Part shown: piece after piece, positions 44,667 to 56,756 of the stretch
How the letters are laid out: each line of letters begins with the position of its first letter
Numbering within the stretch: the first letter of the stretch is position 1
DNA from: Lineus longissimus
Lineage: Eukaryota; Nemertea; Pilidiophora; Heteronemertea; Lineidae
Assembly (NCBI RefSeq): GCF_910592395.1
Contig: NC_088322.1
Coordinates: 9,355,431-9,419,430 of the forward strand
Reading direction: 5' to 3'
DNA length: 64,000 nucleotides
Made by a program: the position numbers and the translations under genes
Notes under the pieces: model-generated
What the model was told of the DNA's origin: nothing
The model's database searches: none
The model's input: the letters and a program-made list of their open reading frames with translations, nothing else

Positions 44667-45040
44667 GAGCCGAAAGGCACTGGTGATAATTACAAACCAT
44701 TGATCTGAAATAACGGAATAACAGCCATGCGAAGAAATGAGTTGTTTGTGCTGGATTGGCCGCAAACAAAAATGAACAGCGATACGAAGAAATGAGCAGC
44801 TTGTGCTGGATTGGCCGTAGACGAAAGGTGCCGGAGCCGCCGTAAGGCACTCACTGTAATAACGGTATAGCAGCAATTTACAAAGAAAAAACCAGTTTGT
44901 TCTGGGTTGGTCGTAGACGAAAATTGCCGGAGCCCCCGTAACGCAGTGGTACTTATGACAAACCGTTGGTGTGAGATTATGGTATAAAAGCGATGCAAAG
45001 AAAATACTAGCAGTCTGCTCTGGATTGGCCAAGGACGAAC
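44667..45040. repeat. degenerate tandem array, ~105-bp unit
   Basis: Four occurrences of the block 'gaagaaatgagcagcttgtg' - 'ctggattggccgtagacga', near 44729, 44780, 44882 and 44995. They alternate with 'ccggagccgccgtaaggcac' and 'ataacggtatagcag' blocks. The second unit is truncated to about 50 bp. The minus strand is open across much of the array (157 aa, internally repetitive), which follows from the repeat and is not taken as a gene. Confidence 0.7.
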
Positions 45041-45854
45041 ATGCTGAAAGTATTTGTTGATATGTTGGAGCAGGGATTAATTGCTAGCCACTCGAACGTC
45101 AGAACTGCAAGGTAGCGGTCTCAATTACATACCATGAAGAAGACCGGAGCAGACAACTGGGACGTCCGAGTAGTTTGTGACATGATGTCGCTTGCCACCC
45201 CTTATTTTCATCACAAGTATACAGAGGGAGGGGCCTGTAAAAACGTATGATACTCACAAGGCATTGATCCCATTATCAACGTGGTCTTCATATCATATAC
45301 CTACAAAGAATGTCGCTAATAAAAACTGCACATTATTTTGCAGTATTTACGCTTTTATCTTCGCTTTACTTACACCTGCGCTGCCGTGTAATTTAATACA
45401 GTTTCGTGTATCATCAAAATGCAAATGCAAAAAATTCATCAGCGAAAATTGATATAAGGAAGATAAACTGCAGATCGTTGGGCGTAAATGCATGATTAAG
45501 AGAAAATTGACCCAGTCGATACGGCCCCCTTGTAGCTGACACTCCGTATACGTGACAAAAACTTTTTTCTCACTGTTTCGTTCTGTAATATTTCTGACAG
45601 ACTATTCAAATTAATCGTTACAGGTACAGTATATCATTGTATGTTGAGGCATTATAATCGCCTGCCCGTCGTAAGTAGAAAATATAAAAGATATTCACCG
45701 TTTGTCGGATTAAATGTAACCTATTACCGGACGTAAACGGCCATCGCCGGCCCTCGAAGCCGAAACTGAGGACTATGTTGTTGTTTTTACTTATCCATCT
45801 TGCCTGTAATCAATGACTGATTAAAAAAACCTCACGAACGAATCATCATGTTTG

Positions 45855-46030
45855 ATGGCAGGGCATCCGCCCCGTGCTACCTCTGATTGCCCTCAACTGC
45901 ACTGTTTGTCTCCCATAACATAGGCTGATTGGTCTTTGGAACATCCGTCGACGGTGGCCAGTGGTATTTAGTATGGTCAATAACCCGGCTGCGGCCTGGC
46001 GATGGGATGCAATCGCATCCTGTTTCTGGG
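45855..46030. repeat. dispersed repeat, first of two copies
   Basis: It shares with 46365-46520 the order 'cgccccgtgc(t)acc..tgattg', 'tggaacatcc..cgacggtggccagtggta' and 'gatgggatgcaatcgc' or its variant. About 510 bp separates the copies. Old duplication, non-coding. Confidence 0.55.
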
Positions 46031-46364
46031 ACAAATTGATGGCATCAACCATGTCTGCAAAGCACTTTGCTCTTCTGACCTCAAATATCAAAGTCTCTGT
46101 CTTATTGAAATTTCAATGATAACATAAACATTGGAGAAGGTTCTAATTTCCTCCATCCTTCCTTACAAATAGTTAGAACAATTTTCTGATGTGTTAAAAA
46201 CAGCTAGCTGAAGGATCGTTTTTAATTTTTTTACAATATTCTTGTGATATTTTGCTTAAAAATTCATCCGGAATCTTACAGTAATATTGTAACAAATGTA
46301 TAGGAAACCGAATTACACCTTAAACCAGCATCTTTTACGAATTTGAGCAGGGGTTTCGTCCTGA

Positions 46365-46520
46365 GATGTCGTTGATTGCCGCCTGTCCGCCCCGTGCCAC
46401 CATTGATTGACCCACTTTTCATTACTTCTCCCTGGAGCATCCTTTGACAATGGCCAGTGGTAGTTGTGGTGGATACACTACTTGGGGCTTGCTGATCGGG
46501 ATCAATCGCGCGCAGCTTCT
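46365..46520. repeat. dispersed repeat, second copy
   Basis: Counterpart of 45855-46030 ('cgccccgtgccacc', 'gacaatggccagtggtagtt', 'gatcgggatcaatcgc'), with substantial divergence. Confidence 0.55.
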
Positions 46521-47679
46521 ACGATCAGATCTTTTATTGATGATGACCCTCGCCTCGGGCCAATGGCTGCCGTGGCTACTCAACCAAGCGATGTCCAAGA
46601 ATAGGGATATTTACGCCGTCGCGTCGGCTGTCTGACGTTTTCGTATTCTACATGTAGGATCTTCCCATTGCTAATTCTATATTGGGATTGACGGGGTTAC
46701 TGACAGGCCATTGTTTTTTTTTTAATCCGAAGTTTGTTGCCTTTCACTGGTTTTTTGTATCGAAGTCAACGTGAAAGTTATGTGATACTGGTGAAATATT
46801 CACGTAACTTATCGAGTGTGTCATTTTTTACTTTCATCCTTTTCTATATGTTTCTCGCAATACATTTCTCTTTCAGATAGATATCTGAGATTATTTTTTT
46901 TAAACTATTGTGGGAGATTTTCACAGATAATCTCTGTTGAGTTACATGTACTTGTACCTTATGTTATGGCGTTACCCGATATTACAGCATCAGCAGGTTG
47001 CCGGATACTCATATTTCATCTTTGGGCCAGGATCTGTCGGTTCGACTGTTTTTGTAAGCCAAGATAAATGGGGCGGTGTACGTGAAAGCTGCTTTAGACT
47101 TTAGCTGGTATCATGAATCTATGAGGATATTATGATAACAATGTGTACCTGCTGGTCACAATTTGATATATGCTGTTGGTTAACAGGTACCAGTAGGCTA
47201 TTGTTGAACGAGCAGCCTGGTATACTAGTATATTGTTATAGGTTACAGAAGGTGTGCGAGTCGAGCAGATGTTTATAGAAGATCCATGATTTCCGAACCG
47301 TCTGCTGGTGAAAGATATTCAGGGTTGGAGAATTGACATCATCTCATGAGATGAGAGGGATTAAATAGGGTGTGGTTCGCCAATGATATCATGAAGTTGA
47401 AATAATTTGCAAGACAAGCCATTAATTGAAATTCTATCGTGAGGAGGTTTGAGAAAATGAGTTCGACAGTTTGTGGTAGAACCCACACCCAGGTCGTAAT
47501 ATCCCAATAGGATTCTAATGATAAGATTCTCTATAGGATCTCAATTGATTACACGTACATGTACCATCTCCACCGGATTCTTGTCAGATTCTGTTTCTTA
47601 AGTTGACCTTAGGCATTTTCCGCTCTGTACGGTTTATTTCTTGACCAATATGGATGACATTTTCAGGTCATTATTTTTT

Positions 47680-47885
47680 GGTGGGCAGCATTTCGACTCG
47701 AACTTGGAGTCCTAAAGCGAATTAGAACTCTCTTGAAATGACGTGAATGCCCAGTTAAAATATGGGAGGCTGTCTCTGGAGAGCATAGAAGAGACTCCCA
47801 CCCTTGAAATTGGCATTCATTTTATTTCGAAATTCTAATTGCTTCAGGATTTCATGTAGTAGCCGACAGTAGTTGTCAACCCTTA
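47680..47885. repeat. family A MITE-like inverted repeat, copy 4
   Basis: It keeps the arms 'cttggagtcctaaagcgaat' and 'attctaattgcttcaggatt', the central 'actcccacccttgaaattgg' and the end TTGTCAACCCTTA. The left terminus is degraded. Confidence 0.65.
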
Positions 47886-48524
47886 AGAACCAGTATCGAA
47901 CAAGATTCTTGTTAAGATTTTATAAATATGTACATGTATAAGAATAACTAAATCTAATCGGGATTTTCCACCTGGCCGGCAACAGGTCCTCATCATCTGC
48001 ACAAATGGTATCGCGAGACAAAAATCACAACCGCTGTAATGTGCTTCATTAATGTGCCTCAGCGACACAGGCTAACCACTCTGTCAGATATTCCAACTCT
48101 ATATGATGAAGCATGTAGATTACACAGAAGCTCCCGCCGGCATAGTTAACATGTCTAACGACCTCCGTCACCAGCATGATCAGGTGATTAATTCTGGAGA
48201 AGCGCTGTCGAGAATCGGCTAATGTTGGCTCAGCCGTCTTGCTTAATGGCTGAGGAGTGCCTTCCGTCTGCCATGTTCGCGGTGTTCTTCGTCATCCCAG
48301 AGTCAACAGGGATATCTCATGCGGCGGTAGTAGCCCGATTAAGCTTGTTATAGTGAACCAAGAGACCACGGTGAAGCTGAAGACTGTTTCAAAACTGACC
48401 ATGAATTTCAGTTTTATACTTGGCGATGACAAAGCTAACCAGCTATGTTGGTATTTGCTACCTTTCTCCTAATCTGCAGCGGCACCGCGACTGGTTGACT
48501 GATTTCAGCTGCAAAAAAAGAAGA

Positions 48525-48782
48525 CGGGAAGTACGGTGGTGCAGTCTGACTTGTGATAGGAAGGTCGTGGGTTCGAGACTCGGCAGATGATGGCATATGA
48601 TGCTGACCTTGGCCGTCAGGTTCTATAGAGTGTTTTCATGGTCGGCCATGTTGAAGGGCAGAACAATGATTTGTCGTGCCTGACTGAACTGAATCAAATG
48701 CTCAGTGTCATGGTCATTCGGGCCTGCTTTCTTTTGTCTGTCCCTCCAGCATGGCAGGTGATGACGTCCCGTAAAACCACTG
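48525..48782 (+). repeat. tRNA-derived SINE (first type)
   Basis: It has a pol III promoter-like head: GGTGGTGCAGTCTGACTTG (A-box-like), then about 30 bp on GTCGTGGGTTCGAGACTCGGC split by a mismatch from the B-box consensus GGTTCGANNCC. It ends near 'gatgacgtcccgtaaaacca', a tail style seen in marine-invertebrate SINEs. It is not a functional tRNA: no cloverleaf is preserved. Confidence 0.55.
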
Positions 48783-49360
48783 CCGTTCCTCCATACAGTA
48801 TCTGTCCATAACAGTATTCATGTACCCCCGCACCTGATGATGTTCTCATAAACAGCGAACGACATTAACGGTCCCGAAGTGGATTGGAAGAATGAGCTAG
48901 CCGACCATAACACGGTGAAGAGCCACGTGTTATTGATGTTCATCGGAGCTGAGTACAAGAGGTTTATTGCTACTGTATACTGTAACCCTGCAAATTTTGG
49001 CAGATTTTGCGAATAAGACAATAACCAAGCTATATTTTCATTGGAATTATTGAAAGGAATTTCAGGGGGACATTTTCTGCTTCTGCACCGGCACCAGTAC
49101 CGGTAAGCTGCTTTGATAAGATCGAGGTAAAAGTTAACTTTATCAGCATTTCAAAGTAGGCCAGCCAAGTCTATTAGCATTTCATATCAGGCGAAACACC
49201 TCAAATATGCAGGGAAATTGAGGCATGGACATTTTGGAAGAAACCGCAAAACAGAGAGGGGTTAAACTATTGATAGTGATGAGTTCTGGCAACTAAATCG
49301 GCCAAAGTTAAACATGAATTGCACCCCATGTGCAAACAAACCGCTGTGTATGAAGCTATA

Positions 49361-49795
49361 GTCGTACCACCTATCAAATCCCCGTGTCTTTTGCGCTTAC
49401 ACCTGTGAATTGCCGTGTCTAAATAGACCCGTGTGTCAAATCCCCGTGTCTATTAGCCCCATCGAGCTCGATGGGGCTAATCGGGGGCTAATTTAGACCC
49501 GTGTTCAACACGGTTTTTTATAGGTGGAATCTGAATAGACACGGCAATTGCAAGTTCTAAGATCCGGCGACAGATGGCGAGGTGTAGTTGCCTCGGTATT
49601 GCGCCCCCTCCAACGGGAAAGAAACACAGGAGAGCTCCGTACCTATAGCGCACCTGTCGCCGGGGCTATTAACCATTATCTAACACAACTGATAGGTGTA
49701 AGTGCGCCGCGGGTTTTTTGACACACAGCGAAGACACGGGTCTTGAAAAAACACGGGGTTTTATGATAGGTGGAACTACGACTATTATCTTAGCA
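49361..49795. repeat. palindromic MITE-like element with perfect 30-bp inner palindrome
   Basis: The ends are inverted: left TAGTCGTACCACCTATCAAA, right ATAGGTGGAACTACGACTA. Many CCCCGTGTC / GACACGGG blocks occur in both orientations inside. At 49451-49480 a perfect 30-bp palindrome is centred on GAGCTC (half site ATTAGCCCCATCGAG). No open frame of note. Confidence 0.7.
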
Positions 49796-50167
49796 GGTTC
49801 CAGCCAGTTAAGATTAATCTATACTTAGTTTCAATGATTCAATTACCAGTTACATTGACGATAATTCCATTAATTGCACTTCATTGCTTGTTATGGTTTA
49901 TTGGGACGAGTTCATAATGCCATGGGTCCAACACATCATTCGCTAAACGGCGTATGGCCATCTATAACAGTTATGTGCAGTGGGACTGTTAATCTCACCT
50001 CGTTATTGGTAGCTGGAAAAACTGTATCCATTCTGGTCGTGGGAATTTCCCTTTAGACCAGTTAGTGTTGCTCATGGTTCAGATCGTATTCTGCCATTGG
50101 ATCCAAATGAACTATATTTTTGATAATTGGCTAATGTCACCCCAGAGAAACGTCTCCCTGAGAAAAA

Positions 50168-50240
50168 ATTGTGAACCTGGGCCGACGCAGCAACAATATT
50201 TAAACGCAGCAACAATATTTAAACGCAGCAACAACATTTA
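50168..50240. repeat. 19-bp tandem repeat
   Basis: Three near-perfect units of 'gcagcaacaatatttaaac', preceded by 'cgac' and followed by GCTCTGCACGCAGCAGA. Confidence 0.85.
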
Positions 50241-50384
50241 AACGCTCTGCACGCAGCAGAGCCCCTGTTTTCACTGGAGGTACCTGCTTTCGGATTCAAA
50301 ATAGAGATGGTAAACGTCACCAGCTGGACTACATGGTGGCTCGGAAAGGACATTGCATTATTTATTTTTCTAACATTAAAAATA

Positions 50385-50562
50385 TATCGATCGATGGACT
50401 TATTGTCTCGATTGATTGACTTATCATCTCGATAGATAAATAGATTTCCTCGACCGATCGAGATACATGTAATCATCTTGATCGCCCGAGATATTATCTT
50501 GATCGCCCGAGGTAATAAGTCAGTCGATAGTGATGATAAGTCCATCGATCGAGATATTTCAG
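50385..50562. repeat. imperfect hairpin rich in CGATCGA
   Basis: The left arm 'atatatcgatcgatggactt' pairs with the right end 'aagtccatcgatcgagatat'. The interior has repeated TCTCGAT/ATCGAGA and 'cttgatcgcccgag' motifs (twice in tandem). It looks like a foldback element. Confidence 0.65.
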
Positions 50563-53500
50563 GAAAAATATACTTCATGTCAAAAATAAATCAGGCTATG
50601 TCCTTGGCCAGCAACCGGAGGACTTTAGTCAGCTCACGGTAATCATCAAGTAGTCCAAATCAGTGTGCTATTGGCATTTAATCAGCCGCGGGATAAATCA
50701 AGCCCTACGTTTAATAGTCGCCATTACAAATAATTGGGTTGACAGCATGAAATTCGGGAAATAATGACAGGACGAGGAATGACTGAATTGGTTGGATAAA
50801 AAGTTTATAATAGGTATCAATTGAGTTGGTTGAGCAGTATTTTGAAAAGCTCAGACATTGTAAAAACAATACATTCAATACCCTGTAATGGGAAGGTGTG
50901 GTTTTTAGCTCCTAACTCAAGGTTCTATTGGGTATCTCGATCCGTAATCAACCACATGTACGTATGAGTGGGTCTACTAGCACTCGCTGAGCACCAGTCT
51001 TTCCCGAGATATTGATCCTTTCGAGAGAACAGAATCAGTTTTCACTTGGGTGAACATCACCCGCTTATGAATAATTTGGAAGAAAAGGAAACCAGATATA
51101 TTTGAGACGGTCATGTGGTTGGTCTGGCGTACAATTAACCCAAGGTGATATTCTGTGGAGGCGTCTACAGCTGTTGGGCGAGAGACAGATCAGGTGAGAT
51201 GTACTTATGTACGCAACCATACTTACTGTGAACAGCACCCGTTCGTGAATGAATGAGTACGCAATGAGTGGTACAGGAAATCAGAGATGTTTTTGGTCAG
51301 CGGACAAGAGGTGATCACGCGGTAGACATGGTAGAAGGCTACAAGCTATTAAAGTCAGAACACACGCATCGAAAACTCGTCGTTGTTTTTGTGTAAGAAT
51401 GGCTCTTATCAAAATATAGCCTACAAAGGTAAATAGAGTATTTATGTTTTAATCCTATCATGAATTTCCGCGAGATGAATGACTCAGAATCCCGGGAACG
51501 AACGATTCTGTTATGTGCTTAAATCTCTGATATAATGACAGTCATGGCCTCTTTGAACTATGTACATAATCTGTCCGAATTAGGACCGCACATTTTTCCA
51601 GGGAGACATTTTCTACTTCTTACACCGGCAATGCAAATATATTTACGAAAGTAGATTAGAGGAATGATACATCATACATGGTTTTACTCTACTCTGCTCC
51701 AATTTATCACATGACTTGATCACAAGACTTGAGCACCATGGCACATGACTCGTGTGGTTAGCTATTTCAACGGAAAAAGGTATAAATATTTCATCTTGTT
51801 TGTTATTCCCACCTGGGAAGAAACAAAAGTGCCAAAACCAAAATGCGTGATGCACTTTGATATATCTGGAGTGAAAATTCCTTAGATGATTGATTTATTT
51901 GTCACTTGTAATTTGGTATATATTGAAAGCCTTCTCGGTCAATTACATTTTTCGCTCGCGGATATATTCTCTCGAGGCTTCGCGATAAATTATTGCTAGA
52001 ATTGGAATTTCAATGAAAACATGATTCTGCCTTTGGAAAGCAATCCAAGACGACAAATATTTCTGTAGGGACATTAAAAGTTTTTGGAAAATTATCGTAA
52101 ACTGTCAAATTTTCGGGCCGACTTCTAGCGTCGTAATTTTCTTTCCTTTATGACTTTGGTGAAATGCTTAAACGTGGGATTGATATTGTTGCAAAACTAC
52201 AATGACGGTCAGTGAGTTTCTTCATTCGAAATATGCAGTTGAAAACGCAGCATTGGAATGATTGTTATTGCAAAACTTAATTGCTACTGTTCTTATAATG
52301 TAATGTCAATATTGTTTGATGTTGAGGCAGACCTTGTCATCAAAGAACCGTCTTCCCATGAAACCACGATGTTCGAGAAAATTGTCATCTGATATCGGCG
52401 TGTAGCTGGTTGCTGGCTGCTTTGATGTATTTTTTCCAAGCAACGGATTTCAGAGGAAATGGATGTTATACGGTTTGTCGCATGATGTTACATGGTTTCT
52501 GCTGGGAATAAAATGTTGCGTTATGGGTTTATGCAATTCAAGGGGATATTTCGTGAAGATAACTGGTTAGTGTATGATAAAATGAATTAGTTTTAAAAAT
52601 GGAGTTTATGATTTGTGAAGAAATAGGCTAAATATAATGGGGAATCCTGTACAATTCTTGACAGAAGTTGCTTTAAGAATCTTGGCCAGAATATATTGCG
52701 ACCAATCACATGACTGGGAAGAATGATCGAATAACGTTCGAAGAGATATGGCCTTATAATGCGCCCTTAAAATTTGCGGATTTCGGCAGCGACCCCACGA
52801 TGATTTAGTTCCTTCTTGGGGGATTGCTGCATTACCGCGTAGCGGATTTAGGCGAGGGGATTAACGCCGAACGTGACTCGCTCCGGCTGAAAGGCGTCCG
52901 ACGCGATATGGCCCGTCTCGATATGCCGCCATAACGTGATATGGTGACGGGCATCCGAATAATCCACTTTTTATGTCCCCAACTGAATCATCCCCAACAA
53001 CAACAAGATATTCGCCAGGCGATGAATTAACATGATGGTCATGTTCGCAATCAAGTGTAAACATAGATTTATGATACACAACAATATAAGCCGTAGGTTA
53101 CCGGTAATCAACGGCTGGGGTCGAGCATTGCTCGCCGGAATATGTGAGATAGATAGTTTAAAATCGTTTTCTTTCATGATCATCTGAAAACTGATAAGAA
53201 GTTGCCTTCTAAAGGTGCATTCTCAAGAGAGAGCTACAATCAACCCCCCCAGGCAACAAACCGACCACTATCCCGGCAACAGTGTGCGCTGCCTGATAAC
53301 GTCACTAATAAATCAAACCAGTCTTCTCATTTTTTCACGTTGCTATGACAATTGCTCTAATTGATCGGGGGGTAGTTACCAGTGACGTCACTTCCGGTAG
53401 GCTTCTTCCTTTTCCTGTTTCCCTGTCAACTGGATATTGTACGTGCTTGATGACTGGTAAGCAAGCGAGTGGCATACTAACATGTTCCACAGTAGTATCA

Positions 53501-54989
53501 AGTGGTTTATTCGCCTGGCTGTTATCCAATCTGGTTCATACTCTGTCGAAATATCTAACTGTTGGGCAGGGGCGTAAGCGGTGGCTACAGGGACAACAAA
53601 ACTTCCACCTGAATTAGCAGGGGAGGTCTGCTTCGTGAAAGATTTTTTTACAGCCTTGGAAGATCATAATTTTTATTCCCAGATTCCAGTAAAATGCATG
53701 TGTAGTCCGTAACTATTAATTTTTTTCTGTGGGAGGCCCAGACCATAGACCCTCTTAAATAGGCTTATTCAACAAACTGCACACTTATGATGCGCTTCTT
53801 ATGAAGCACGTTTTGAGCACTATTTCTTTACAACGCAAATACCTCTGTTTGAGATACATAATTGATGTTTCCATGGTTACTGAAATACCAAATGTACGAT
53901 TAATGTACAGTTAAGCATGCAATTTACGCGCTTATTATTCGTATTAAATCGTCCTTTTATGTGCTCTGTATAAAGCACAGTAGACCTGCCGTAACAAATC
54001 GTTTATGTATCTATTCAAGAGAAACGATATAAACATACTGTGTACGCCATTGCTGGTTTTGGTAAGTCTTAAGCGTTATATAGGCCTTTTGTACAGGTGC
54101 CCTTCAACCGGCAAAATAGCGTCTACACAGTATTCTATGTCAAGCCATAACATAATGGAAATCATTTGCAGGCGAGGCTTTTGTACCTAAAAATATCGAT
54201 TTCATCATATCTCAATATTTTAGAAAATTTGAATTGTCATGATCGAACACAGAAAAGTGGGTCATTGTCATTGTTGTTTTCCATGCAGTTTATGCTATTA
54301 TTTGTCACTGGTACTGGCACAGGCCCGAGGATGCGTCCCAAAATGGTCTGCAGTCCTCTGAGATTCATACAAAATCAGACTGCTGTCTGCCATTATCGTG
54401 GGTCTTGCCATTGTCTATTATACAGTCTGTAGCCTAGCCTATACCTTGACCTACTTACTGCATACTGTATAGTCTATGTGTAGGCATGTAATTGACGTGA
54501 CAGTAATATAAGTTAGTGCAGCAGCCGAGGACCAACATTAGGCGTAGGCTGCAGCCAACTGGCAGTGGCGAGGCTGTGTTATGATATTTTTATTCATGTA
54601 GTTTGTTTATTAAACTTTGAATTGATTCAACTTAATGCTGACCATCAAATTTACTTTTGAAAAATTTATTATATCCCTGAAACACTGTACATGACCTGTA
54701 TTTGGATTTTCTGGCCAAAAATATGTCAGTACCAGCGTGCCAGCGCCAGGTATTGAACCAACCTCCACTTGGCTGCAACTCTAAAAATTGTCCGCGTGTA
54801 CCATTTTTCAGTGTTTCCCCAATTGTTCCCCTATTCACCGATTCAGTGACCACTAACCGTACAACAATCATTCGAGGTCTAATGTAGGGTAAACACTGTC
54901 ACACAGAAACACTCACAGATACTACATCGGCCTGGGTGGCACTGACAGTGATAATCGCATCGATAAATCATCGAGCGTTAACCATATTC

Positions 54990-56655
54990 ATGCTGCGTCC
55001 CTTGCAAGTTGCTAAAATCGAAAGGACACACTGTCAATAAAAACGTATATGAAAATATGAAAAGTGTATGACAATTGACATGAATTACTCCCTTTGTGCG
55101 TGATGCATTTTCGCCACAGTGTACATTTGGATGTAGTGTATTAATTAGTTAGTCCATCCTTTTACTATCCGCTAACAGGACTCTACTGCTGAATAGGCTC
55201 GTCCAGTGTAAAATGCGTGTTTGGCATCAGGGAGACTGTCTCAAAAAATGTGTAAAATATGTGTACTGTAACAGTATATACATGCAGTCCGAATCTATTA
55301 AAGTATTGGTGCATGTATTTTATAGTCATGCCCCTTAATATGTAAAACAACTTGTTCTTATCCATAGCGACAGCAGTGTTATTAGGCCTTCTCAATATAA
55401 GATGGCGGCGGCTCCCCATGGCCCGGCTGAGCAACCTGCATCGCATTGGATTGATCTTGATATGGCTGATGAATGAAAATGACCTGTGGTTGTTGGCCTT
55501 GGTACGGTGCGCAGCAAGTAGTGCGGCTGCAAATGACAATCTGCGCTATTGCCACACAGAGATCTGTCAAGCCGACCAGCATTGCGAAAACATCCACGGC
55601 AATCGCTGCTTCTGGGTTATCCGTACGAAAGATGCTTGAGCTGCTTCTCTCTTGCTTTACATAGTACGCATGGGTCTGTCTGTTTTCTTCGTCTATTCCC
55701 GTAGCGGCAGCAGATATCAAAAAATAAGACAATCCTGCGAGTAAGCTGAATACGGACATAACCAAGCATCCGATAATCGGACACGTTCTCCCAGAGACTG
55801 CTGAACCAACTCCGAGTCCCCCTGCGATAGTCATGAGGAGTCCACAGTAGAAGCCATTACCAAGGAGATAGAGTATGCTTCCAGCTTTAAGGAGGAAGGA
55901 CCCAATGGCTAGCGCGATGGCAAAAAATCCCAGGATAATCTGAAGTGATCCACAAATCAGCTGACCCTTCTTGTTGAAGTTGACTCTCGGTTGCCTCGGA
56001 ACCGTAATGCTCACCGGCTGAAGCATGACTGTCTAAAGTTGATGTACACGAAATAGGTACTCAGTCCTTGTGCTTTAAGACACAAAATACAGTTTACTCA
56101 CGAACCGAAGTGGTTTTTGGAGAATACTTGGAGTATAATATCCGACGGCAACAGCTCTAGAAATGTCTGCCTGCAGGCGCTAATTATATATAGATAATAA
56201 ATCTGTACAACATGTCTAGCAAGCATATATGCACTTTGCTTAAATCGGAACACAGTACTGGCACGAATCCAATCAGTTACGCGATCATGTCTGTGATGTC
56301 AATGGAGAAAAACCATCTTCCAATTCACATCTATTCGTGAACTGTATGGCTTCTTTCGTAAACTTAGATGAATAACTCATTGGGAAGATAAATCCACGAA
56401 AACATTCTCTAATTCAAGTGGTTATGCCAATGAATAAATTCCATGGTTGATATCCATTGCCTTCAGCACGGTGCTTACAGCATAAGTGCGATCAATACCT
56501 GGCAAGATATAGAGAGCAGCATGCATATCAGGCGATAAAGTGCGCCAGAATAACTGCGCACTATTTGTGCGAATATAGGTCACCAAAGAACAATTACTCC
56601 ATCGCTGATTGTATTACCTACGGCCGTTGGTTCAAAAGTTTGAAATTTGATACTT
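54990..56655 (-). repeat. tandem segmental duplication, unit 1
   Basis: About 1.67 kb that parallels 56757-58595 in both coding and flanking sequence. Shared non-coding blocks include 'cccttgcaagttgct', 'gtgatgcattttcgc' and 'tagagagcagca'. It carries the first MS4A-like gene. Confidence 0.75.
55382..56026 (-). CDS. MS4A/CD20-like four-transmembrane protein, paralogue 1
   Basis: 214 aa, single exon. Predicted membrane helices lie at about 22-46, 52-74, 83-108 and 139-167. The first contains GSLQIILG, the L-G-x-x-Q-I-x-x-G-like signature of the MS4A family. Short polar N-terminus, Cys-rich juxtamembrane end of TM4 (CSRTTCC), then a cytosolic Gln/Pro-rich tail with PYQ repeats ending PPPSYIEKA (a PPxY-type WW-binding motif). 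MS4A proteins are plasma-membrane or endosomal proteins that modulate receptors or ion flux; the role here is unknown. The ATG is the first in frame and is conserved in the neighbouring copy. A TATA-like TATATATAATTAG lies about 155 bp upstream on the minus strand. Claudin/MARVEL proteins are the alternative, but the LQI..G motif favours MS4A. Confidence 0.8.
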   Translation of the reverse strand: MLQPVSITVPRQPRVNFNKKGQLICGSLQIILGFFAIALAIGSFLLKAGSILYLLGNGFYCGLLMTIAGGLGVGSAVSGRTCPIIGCLVMSVFSLLAGLSYFLISAAATGIDEENRQTHAYYVKQERSSSSIFRTDNPEAAIAVDVFAMLVGLTDLCVAIAQIVICSRTTCCAPYQGQQPQVIFIHQPYQDQSNAMQVAQPGHGEPPPSYIEKA

Positions 56656-56756
56656 TCTAATTGTTTGAAGTATTTCACCTCCACTGCCAGCATACAATAT
56701 TGGAAATTGTTTGTCAGGTTAGAACATTATTTCCCGAGGCTTTGTACACACTTATA

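Larger units (their letters stand above)
39464..54994. other. long gene-poor, repeat-rich interval
   Basis: No exon chain could be built on either strand. Recognisable content: a family C copy (40.4 kb), a TTAGCTCACC-type repeat (41.0 kb), a duplicated block (42.3 kb), a tandem array (44.7 kb), a dispersed pair (45.9 and 46.4 kb), a family A copy (47.7 kb), a SINE (48.5 kb) and palindromic elements at 49.4 and 50.4 kb. Between 51 and 55 kb I see nothing I can name. Confidence 0.5.

Noticed and set aside
48525-48600. Possible tRNA gene (A-box and B-box-like motifs)
   Set aside because: No cloverleaf with paired acceptor and anticodon stems could be drawn. The boxes belong to a SINE head.
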